From contig CAMLGO010000020.1 of the NCBI GenBank assembly GCA_946479665.1, positions 1 to 11,063 on the forward strand: DNA of 11,063 bases, in the 5' to 3' direction. Source of the DNA: an uncultured Candidatus Saccharibacteria bacterium. Lineage in GTDB: Bacteria > Patescibacteria > Saccharimonadia > Saccharimonadales > UBA6022. This document shows, piece by piece, positions 5,993 through 11,063 of the stretch; position 1 is the first letter of the stretch; each line of letters opens with the position of its first letter. Both the position numbers and the translations under genes were made by a program. The notes under the pieces are model-generated. The model worked only from the letters and a program-made list of their open reading frames with translations. It had not been told where the DNA came from and ran no database searches.

Positions 5993-7657
5993 CTACATGC
6001 GGGCTGGGGCATTGACACCGAGGATCGCGAGGCCGGCAGCAAGCGTGTCAGCGTAGAGCGCAACAATACCAGCACGATGCGCCTCGTGTTCGTTGCCAGC
6101 AACTTGATTCTTTTCGTAGTAACGATTAAATTCCTGCGCAAGCTCAAAGAGATAATTACAGATATGGTGCGGCTCGAGAGTGCGGATAGCAAGTTCAAGA
6201 ACCTCGGTGTACTCGCCCAGCTTGCGAACCAAGGTACGATCCTCATCGCGGACAATGCTTGGTATCGTAACTGCACCGGTTTTCTCAAGAATCCGACGGG
6301 CGCGAGCATGAGCATACTGCAAGTACGGGCCGGAGTTACCCTGAAGGCTTACGGTTTCTTCGATGTCAAAAGCAATATCACCACCCAATCGGTAGCGCGC
6401 AAATGCGTACTTGATAGCACCGAGGCTCACTGTTTCAATAAGTTCCTTATCCTCAACAAGTTCAGCCACCTTCTCGCGTACGATATCGATCACGTCGAGC
6501 GCACGGGTTACATTGCCCAGGCGTGAGCTCATTTTTTTACCGTCAGCAAATTTAACCGTACCGTGCGGCATGTGCGTCATTGTGCCCATAAGCTCCGGAC
6601 GGAAGGCTTCGGCAGCGGCAAACACAACACGCATGTATTCTTTTTGGTCATTGCCTGTCATAAGATAGCGATGATCGAAATTATATTCTTCTTTTTCGAG
6701 CCAAATCACACCGATATCCTTGGTCTCATACGTTGGCAATCCTTGTGACGTTACAAAAACGCGCGTATGCAGATGCTTTGATTCATCACCCTCAAACACA
6801 ACGGCACCGTCAGATTTTTTAAGCAAGCCTTTCGCGAGCTGCTCCTGTACGACTTCCATCCCCACTGGTGCTGTTTCACTTTCGGCATACTGTCGCATCG
6901 GCACCACATCGATCAATTTATAAAACGCATCAAAATAGTCATAGCTCCACTGGCGAGTTGTCCAATAAATTTTCGCAAGATTTGAATCGTGATCACTCTT
7001 CTCATGGAAGCCATAGATCGTTTTATTAAGTTCGTCGATAGCTGCTTTTGCCTCGGCGTCCTCTTCGTATGCCTTCGCACCACGTACGTAACACCCGCTA
7101 ATCCAACGCGAGCGTGCAAACGGATCGGCGTCGACGATAGTCTCCAGCTTATCGGGATCTTGGCCACCAAGTTCAACTACCATACCCCAAAGACATTTCG
7201 CGACATGCAGTCCGACATCACCACCGAAGCTCGTACGTTGCAAATTCGCACCACCAACCAACATCATGCGTGCGGCGATATCGCCAAATATTGTCTGGTA
7301 CAAATGACCGGTGTGCAACTCCTTAAACGCATTCGGGCAGCTGTATTCAAAAACAATCCTTTGACCGGCATAGACCGTCTCTGGCTGCCTGCGCGTGAGA
7401 GCGAGGAGCGCCGTATCATCGAGGCGGATGTTAATGAATCCCGGGCCAGCGATAGTGACCTCAGAAAAATTACCCGTTTGGCGTAATTCTTCAGCGATTT
7501 GCTCGGCTACCTCACGCGGGTTTTTCCCAAGAGGCTTTGCAAGTTGCAAGGCAATATTTGTGGCGTAGTCACCAAATTGAGCATCGGGACGCGTCAGCTG
7601 GACACTTTGTTCGATACCAAAAAGTCGAGTAATAATCTGTTCAATTGTTTTATTCAT
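5993..7657 (-). CDS. argS: Arginine--tRNA ligase (class I)
   Basis: 554 residues, the usual length. It charges tRNA-Arg with arginine using ATP. The N-terminal tRNA-binding (Add-1) domain is seen in FGDYATNIALQLAKPLGKNP (28-47) and GPGFINIRL (71-79). The catalytic domain has SCPNAFKELHTGH with the HIGH motif as HTGH (115-118), RTSFGGDVGLHVA (141-153) and the KMSK-like KMSS (375-378, within DGKKMSSRLGN). The C-terminal DALR anticodon-binding domain begins near GPYLQYAHARARRIL (443-457) and ends in a typical helix with LYADTLAAGLAILGV. All functional blocks are present. The ATG at 7657 has no Shine-Dalgarno; an extended -10 (TGATATAAT) ends 7 nt upstream, so a leaderless mRNA is likely. It is divergent from the 623-residue gene across an 89-bp gap. 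Confidence 0.97.
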   Translation of the reverse strand: MNKTIEQIITRLFGIEQSVQLTRPDAQFGDYATNIALQLAKPLGKNPREVAEQIAEELRQTGNFSEVTIAGPGFINIRLDDTALLALTRRQPETVYAGQRIVFEYSCPNAFKELHTGHLYQTIFGDIAARMMLVGGANLQRTSFGGDVGLHVAKCLWGMVVELGGQDPDKLETIVDADPFARSRWISGCYVRGAKAYEEDAEAKAAIDELNKTIYGFHEKSDHDSNLAKIYWTTRQWSYDYFDAFYKLIDVVPMRQYAESETAPVGMEVVQEQLAKGLLKKSDGAVVFEGDESKHLHTRVFVTSQGLPTYETKDIGVIWLEKEEYNFDHRYLMTGNDQKEYMRVVFAAAEAFRPELMGTMTHMPHGTVKFADGKKMSSRLGNVTRALDVIDIVREKVAELVEDKELIETVSLGAIKYAFARYRLGGDIAFDIEETVSLQGNSGPYLQYAHARARRILEKTGAVTIPSIVRDEDRTLVRKLGEYTEVLELAIRTLEPHHICNYLFELAQEFNRYYEKNQVAGNEHEAHRAGIVALYADTLAAGLAILGVNAPARM

Positions 7658-7664
7658 TGCGTCT

Positions 7665-7673
7665 ATTATATCA
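7665..7673 (-). promoter_or_regulatory. argS extended -10 promoter (TGATATAAT)
   Basis: TG-n-TATAAT with a perfect hexamer, 7 nt before the argS ATG. No clear -35 is seen. Spacing predicts a transcript that begins at the start codon. Confidence 0.6.
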
Positions 7674-7710
7674 GGTCGCTACCCCATATAGGCCATTCAG
7701 CGCACCATAA

Positions 7711-7739
7711 TTGTTATGGACGCATTTTTGTTATATAAT
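7711..7739 (+). promoter_or_regulatory. Promoter of the 623-residue gene (TTGTTA-17-TATAAT)
   Basis: TTGTTA (7711-7716), 17 bp, perfect TATAAT (7734-7739), then 7 nt to the ATG at 7747. No Shine-Dalgarno fits between them. This is the best-formed promoter of the window and predicts a leaderless mRNA. Confidence 0.65.
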
Positions 7740-7746
7740 ATAGTTT

Positions 7747-9618
7747 ATGGAAACTTTGGGATTTTCTCTCGGCGAAGGCCGGGATTTTCTTTCTCTCAAG
7801 CGTCAGCGCGAGCTAGAAACGCTTGCCGATACTACTCGTTTTGAGCAGCTTTTCCAGATGGCGCAAGATATATACCTATCAAAGCCACTCCCAGATATCG
7901 AACACCAGCCAGACACCTCGTCTGAAACACAGCTCATTACCCAACTTGGCACCCGCGGCCTTCGCTCTGCATACGAGATATCTGAAAAAATAGAACAGCC
8001 GCCTAGAGACATAGGGGGCGCCCTTTCCTTGTTGCCACATACCCTGCCCGATCTATTTAGTGATTCGATCGATCGAGATGCACTCGAAAAAGCTCATCAA
8101 CTGGGCGCCGCCATGTCTGAAGAGATGTTCGCCCTTCTCGGCAGCGACGCGCCAGAGGCGGCAGAACTATTTCGCCAAGCTTCAAGTGACGACGAGCAGA
8201 TGACGATACTCTCAGAACTCCTTATGCGAATACAGGCAATTACAGATGCAAAGATCCATACCGAAGAGATCGCTGACTCAGATGCCCAAACGACGTACAG
8301 CCCGATTCGCCTCTCCGCAAAGGCCCTCGGTATCTACCCAGATCATCGCGCCACCCCTACTTGTCTCGGTACAACAATCGCAGCAGCGGGCTTTCTGGCG
8401 CATGCCGGCGCCCGCTACCTTCATGCCGGCGTCATGGAATCATACCAAAATTACAAAGTACGCACAGCCGCTCGACACCTCAGTATTATCCCTGGTGCGG
8501 TAGAACGTCTTTATGGCGAACCGGCCAACCCTTTATATAACGAAGGCATATCAAAGACCGTACAGGAAATGCGCACCGACACCGCTGAACACCGCGGCTA
8601 CCATGCATGCCTCTTGATCCAACTCCATAGCGGCGCCTGGGCGCTATTTGATCCCAATTTCAACACGCTTGCCCGCATAAGTGACGAAGAAACCCCTGAG
8701 CGAAAACTGCGCAAACTCACCTACCAGGCAAAACGCGCAAGCCGCGCTTTTCTAAAGGATCCGAACGACGAAACTGAAAAGGATGATGCAGACGACGAAG
8801 ATGTACTTATTGCCGCCTCCATCACAAAGGCTGCCGACTTTCTCGAATCGATGAAAGATAGTGCACCAGGCCTCGAACTCTCTCAGTCCCTCGGCGAAAA
8901 ACCGCATGTTTCCACCGCCTACATGTCTATAATCCGAAAATTGCAGCCGGTTTCTCATGAGACGATTCGCAAGAAACTTCTCGAAGATGAGGCGGATGAA
9001 GCAACTATTACCAGCTTATTTCACGTTGCGACAGCAAACTTCCCACCTCTCAAAAGCGAATATGTGGATCAGCACACTCGTCTTTACAATCTTTTCTCGA
9101 AGCAATTTGTGAAATATGTCCTCGACGACATGCCAATCGACACTTTTCTACTTCGCTGCCGGTCCGATAGCTATTTCCTGGATCGAGCAGTCTCAACAAT
9201 CCGGCAACTTCCCTGTATGGCACTTGCCTCAGAAATGCTCCAAGCGCTATCTGTCGAGAGTACTCCAATAAATGCGCCCCACCCCTACGTCGAAATCGGA
9301 CTGCCGGATATCCGGATCGGACTTGCTGCGCTCAGTGATCTCGCGACATTTACAAATACCTCGCCCAGTCCAAGCTTCTGGCTATCAAACTGGCCAAGCC
9401 TCATCCCTGTCACCGAAGCGGTCCATCTCGATGCACCGCAGCAATCTCAACAAGAGCATCTCTTTATACACAACTACCATGTTCTTCAGAAATCTTTGCG
9501 GTATGACCATAGTTATGGTAAAGTAACTGGGTTCCTGCAGGCCCACCATCAAGAGGAAAGAGAGCACAATGGGCAAGATCAATCCGAAGAAGCTCGAGGA
9601 ACTGATGGAGAAGGCTGA
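7747..9618 (+). CDS. Unknown protein with a possible transglutaminase-like Cys-His-Asp centre
   Basis: 623 residues, no signal peptide or membrane helix, so cytoplasmic. I recognise no named family. Residues 1-175 are acidic and helix-rich. The middle (about 200-310) has PTCLGTTIAAAGFLAHAG, with C206 at the start of a helix, then YHACLLIQLHSGAWALFDPNFN, with H286 in a strand and D302 in an FDPN turn. A helix-capping Cys followed by 'HA...G.W.L.DP' is the pattern of transglutaminase-like and related papain-fold enzymes, so a C206/H286/D302 triad is proposed; the 80-residue Cys-His gap is long for the family. A very acidic linker (DETEKDDADDEDV, about 341-353) follows, then a helical C-terminal half. 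The last ~25 residues are polar and low-complexity, and overlap a second ORF (9569). The ATG at 7747 follows the promoter by 7 nt. Function is unknown; peptidase, transglutaminase and a purely structural version are all open. Confidence 0.85.
   Translation: METLGFSLGEGRDFLSLKRQRELETLADTTRFEQLFQMAQDIYLSKPLPDIEHQPDTSSETQLITQLGTRGLRSAYEISEKIEQPPRDIGGALSLLPHTLPDLFSDSIDRDALEKAHQLGAAMSEEMFALLGSDAPEAAELFRQASSDDEQMTILSELLMRIQAITDAKIHTEEIADSDAQTTYSPIRLSAKALGIYPDHRATPTCLGTTIAAAGFLAHAGARYLHAGVMESYQNYKVRTAARHLSIIPGAVERLYGEPANPLYNEGISKTVQEMRTDTAEHRGYHACLLIQLHSGAWALFDPNFNTLARISDEETPERKLRKLTYQAKRASRAFLKDPNDETEKDDADDEDVLIAASITKAADFLESMKDSAPGLELSQSLGEKPHVSTAYMSIIRKLQPVSHETIRKKLLEDEADEATITSLFHVATANFPPLKSEYVDQHTRLYNLFSKQFVKYVLDDMPIDTFLLRCRSDSYFLDRAVSTIRQLPCMALASEMLQALSVESTPINAPHPYVEIGLPDIRIGLAALSDLATFTNTSPSPSFWLSNWPSLIPVTEAVHLDAPQQSQQEHLFIHNYHVLQKSLRYDHSYGKVTGFLQAHHQEEREHNGQDQSEEARGTDGEG
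9496..9524 (+). promoter_or_regulatory. Candidate internal promoter for the 52-residue ORF (TTGCGG-17-TAAAGT)
   Basis: TTGCGG (9496-9501), 17 bp, then TAAAGT (9519-9524) preceded by TGG, making an extended -10. It lies inside the 3' end of the 623-residue gene and would start a transcript near 9531, about 38 nt before the ATG at 9569. Confidence 0.4.
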
Positions 9619-9727
9619 CGTCGGCACAGATGCCGCCGACGCCCTTCGCAAAGCCAACGAGGCGACACGGCGACCCCTCTTGGGTCACGGCGCCCCACCG
9701 GCACCACAAAAGACCTACTCCGTGTAG
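9569..9727 (+). CDS. Small protein of unknown function overlapping the 3' end of the upstream gene
   Basis: 52 residues: a lysine- and glutamate-rich helix (MGKINPKKLEELMEKADVG), a second Ala-rich helix (TDAADALRKANEATRR), then a Gly/Pro-rich tail (GHGAPPAPQKTYSV). No known family. Support: a purine-rich AAGAGGAAAGAG tract 6-17 nt before the ATG that can serve as ribosome-binding site, a candidate promoter 45 bp upstream, amphipathic helix design, high-GC third positions (AAG, CTC, GAG, GCC) unlike the overlapping gene, and strong hairpins right after the stop. Its first 50 nt overlap the end of the 623-residue gene in another frame, and that gene's tail there looks like non-selected sequence, so this frame is probably the one under selection. 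It could also be translationally coupled to the upstream gene. Small size limits certainty. Confidence 0.6.
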   Translation: MGKINPKKLEELMEKADVGTDAADALRKANEATRRPLLGHGAPPAPQKTYSV

Positions 9728-9733
9728 GCAAAA

Positions 9734-9774
9734 GCTGCGTCTGTAGGGTGCAACCGCACTCCTACAGACGCAGC
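9734..9774. terminator. Long hairpin after the 52-residue ORF; possible terminator for minus-strand transcripts
   Basis: A 14-bp perfect stem (GCTGCGTCTGTAGG with its complement), one bulged base, then GTGC/GCAC with an AACC loop. It begins 6 nt after the plus-strand stop at 9727. The plus strand has no T-run after it; the minus strand has TTTT, so it could stop transcripts from pyrG and the 47-residue gene. Confidence 0.7.
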
Positions 9775-9780
9775 GACACA

Positions 9781-9805
9781 ACCACTCTGGCCGAGTGGTC
9801 TTTTT
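9781..9805 (+). terminator. Rho-independent terminator of the plus-strand genes
   Basis: ACCACTC and GAGTGGT (7 bp, 5-nt loop), followed by C and five T. Standard intrinsic terminator for the 623/52-residue unit, facing the convergent minus-strand gene. Confidence 0.8.
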
Positions 9806-9831
9806 ATACCTTAGCTAAGCAGCCGAACAGC

Positions 9832-9975
9832 CTACTCGTCGTCGTCAAGCGCTGTGTCGAACATATTAGTAGACACCAAGCCGATGCCCTTCACTTGCTG
9901 CATCAAGTAGCTAAGCGCGCTCATGTCGTCGATACCAAGATCGGTTGTTTCGGGGGTTATTTTTTCTTCAGCCAT
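9832..9975 (-). CDS. Small acidic protein of unknown function downstream of pyrG
   Basis: 47 residues, strongly acidic: MAEEKITPETTDLGIDD, a helix-like MSALSYLMQQVKGIG, then LVSTNMFDTALDDDE to the stop. No cysteine and no known family. It is supported by a promoter just upstream (exact TTGACA, 17 bp, TGC-TAATGT), an ATG start, and codon use (GAC, GAA, CTT, GGC mixed) resembling the genes around it. No Shine-Dalgarno is visible in its A-rich ~24-nt leader. It follows pyrG by 47 bp with no terminator between, so it may also be read from pyrG. The downstream hairpin region 9734-9805 lies between it and the convergent 52-residue ORF. A role cannot be inferred; acidic mini-proteins of this size can be partner-binding regulators, but that is speculation. 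Confidence 0.65.
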   Translation of the reverse strand: MAEEKITPETTDLGIDDMSALSYLMQQVKGIGLVSTNMFDTALDDDE

Positions 9976-10005
9976 ATGTTTGTTTTATTCCGTTTTCTAT
10001 CTTTA

Positions 10006-10034
10006 ACATTAGCACTTTTGAACTACTTTGTCAA
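10006..10034 (-). promoter_or_regulatory. Promoter of the 47-residue gene (TTGACA-17-TAATGT, TG-extended)
   Basis: Consensus TTGACA (10029-10034, inside the pyrG 3' end), 17 bp, then TAATGT (10006-10011) preceded by TGC. The -10 is a poor match alone but is helped by the TG extension. Confidence 0.5.
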
Positions 10035-11063
10035 GACAGCTCGAATCAGTCCCGTAAATAGCGGATGTGCCCGTGATGGTCGGCTACGAAACTCTGGGTG
10101 CGCCTGTGTAGCCACAAAATACGGATGGTGCGGCGCTTCGACAAACTCAACCAGTTTGCCATCTGGCGACATACCGCTCACCCGTACGCCACCTTTGGCG
10201 ATGTCATCAACAAAAGCGCGATTAACCTCATATCGATGGCGGTGACGCTCAATGATCTCATGAGTGTCGTAAAGCGTGGCAACTTTCGAACCTTTAATAA
10301 GTGTCGCTGGATAATCACCAAGTCGCAGCGTACCGCCAGTCGACTCCTTGCCGGCTTGCCCGTCCATGATATACACGACATTCTGCTTGGTATCGGAAAA
10401 CTCAGTACTATTCGCCTCGCGCAGTCCACTCTTTCGCGCAGCGGCAATCACCGCCACCTGCAGCCCCAGGCAAATGCCGAGGTATGGCACATTGTGATCG
10501 AGCGCGTAGCGAGCCGCCGCGATCTTGCCCTCGATACCGCGTGCGCCAAATCCGCCTGGTACCAGCAGTGCATCGACAGAACCGAAATCCTCTTCGGTCG
10601 CCTTCTCGGCGTTGATCCACTTTACCTTCAGACACGTTTCTTGCTCCCATGCGGCAGCTTTTAGCGCCTCGAGCACTGAAATGTACGTATCTTCATTGTC
10701 CATATACTTGGCCACCAAACCGACCGTCACTGTTTTGGAATGGTTTGCACGTTGTCGATCGAGAATCTTCTGCCACTTTTCGAGATTAGGTTCCGCGGTT
10801 AAGCCCGAAAACTTTGTCAGCAGGTCGTGCAAGCCGCTACTCGCGATGGCGAGCGGGATCTGAAATACCGTGTCGACATTCGGCTGCAATAGCACCGCAC
10901 TGCGCGGTACGCCACCAAATAGGCTGATCTTATCGGCGATACTTTCTGGTGCCGGCGTGTCGGTACGCACGATCACGCTGTCCGGCACGATACCAAAGCC
11001 ACGAAGATCATTCAGGGCGTTTTGCGCCGGCTTGGATTTAAATTCTTTGCTTGTACTAATAAA
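10023..11063 (-). CDS. pyrG: CTP synthase (glutamine-hydrolysing), C-terminal part
   Basis: The frame is open to the right edge; 346 C-terminal residues are visible and the start lies beyond the window. The protein converts UTP to CTP with ATP and glutamine. The end of the synthetase domain is seen in KEFKSKPAQNALNDLRGFGIVPDSVIVRTD (visible residues 6-35) and LFGGVPRSAVLLQPNVDTVFQIP. After a linker comes the class I glutamine amidotransferase domain: VGLVAKYMDNEDTYISVLEAL (114-134), VPGGFGARGIEGK (168-180), GICLGLQ with nucleophile C198, and AHPEFRSRP with H322 and E324, completing the triad. Family residues are intact. Taking the internal ATG at 10988 as the start would wrongly cut the protein, because homology clearly continues upstream of it. 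No terminator separates it from the small gene downstream. Confidence 0.95.
   Translation of the reverse strand, partial: FISTSKEFKSKPAQNALNDLRGFGIVPDSVIVRTDTPAPESIADKISLFGGVPRSAVLLQPNVDTVFQIPLAIASSGLHDLLTKFSGLTAEPNLEKWQKILDRQRANHSKTVTVGLVAKYMDNEDTYISVLEALKAAAWEQETCLKVKWINAEKATEEDFGSVDALLVPGGFGARGIEGKIAAARYALDHNVPYLGICLGLQVAVIAAARKSGLREANSTEFSDTKQNVVYIMDGQAGKESTGGTLRLGDYPATLIKGSKVATLYDTHEIIERHRHRYEVNRAFVDDIAKGGVRVSGMSPDGKLVEFVEAPHHPYFVATQAHPEFRSRPSRAHPLFTGLIRAVLTK

Noticed and set aside
5568..6056. 162-codon plus-strand open frame across the argS-mscL gap
   Set aside because: It begins with GTG inside the inverted repeat, has no ribosome-binding site, runs into the argS 3' end, and its sequence shows no domain-like pattern. 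The minus-strand ORF has a promoter, leader and ribosome-binding site.
6989..7486. 165-codon plus-strand frame inside argS
   Set aside because: Fully antisense to a well-conserved part of ArgS; mirror of its codon pattern.
9788..9800. TGGCCGAGTGGTC resembles the D-arm of tRNA-Ser/Leu
   Set aside because: No acceptor, anticodon or T arms can be built around it; it is the loop and right arm of the terminator hairpin.
9748..10245. 165-codon plus-strand frame from the terminator region into pyrG
   Set aside because: It starts inside a hairpin, crosses the plus-strand terminator and ends antisense to conserved PyrG.
1..11063. CRISPR array, insertion sequence, transposase, integrase or toxin-antitoxin pair
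   Set aside because: No spaced direct repeats, no terminal inverted repeats flanking an ORF, and no such protein motifs were seen on either strand.

Overview
The window looks like chromosomal sequence from a small-genome bacterium of the Candidate Phyla Radiation (Patescibacteria), most probably a Saccharibacteria (TM7)-like organism. This is inferred from overall gene character: a divergent ~1000-residue DEAH/HrpA-like helicase, a stand-alone ArgS, MscL with a basic tail, tight packing, and several very small genes of unknown function. No phylogenetic marker was tested. TGA acts as a stop (orn, the 623-residue protein and the small ORF at 5607), so recoded TGA (code 25) is unlikely.

Layout. 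1-565: 3' end of a plus-strand gene for a membrane-anchored protein of unknown function. 562-1475 (minus): orn (oligoribonuclease) and a YjbR/MmcQ-type small protein, overlapping as ATGA. 1528-4524 (minus): a large DEAH-type RNA helicase. 4588-4986 (minus): msrB. 5059-5502 (minus): mscL, closed by a perfect 11-bp hairpin terminator. 5562-5990 (minus): a small GC-rich unit with its own promoter, structured leader, 74-86 residue ORF and a 38-nt perfect inverted repeat. 5993-7657 (minus): argS. 7747-9618 (plus): a 623-residue unknown protein with a possible transglutaminase-like Cys-His-Asp triad. 9569-9727 (plus): a 52-residue small ORF overlapping its end, followed by two strong hairpins. 9832-9975 (minus): a 47-residue acidic small protein. 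10023-11063 (minus): pyrG, running off the right edge.

The recognisable genes are housekeeping or stress functions: RNA turnover (Orn, helicase), repair of oxidised methionine (MsrB), osmotic safety valve (MscL), arginyl-tRNA synthesis (ArgS) and CTP synthesis (PyrG). They do not form one pathway, and most appear to have their own promoters.

The less ordinary signals are four. Four genes have a -10 box 6-7 nt before an ATG, the layout expected of leaderless mRNAs. The 623-residue protein may be an undescribed cysteine-triad enzyme. Two unrelated small GC-rich ORFs each have their own promoter and a long perfect hairpin 6-7 nt after the stop. Two further small genes (52 and 47 residues) are easily missed. 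All regulatory calls were made by eye from motif and spacing.
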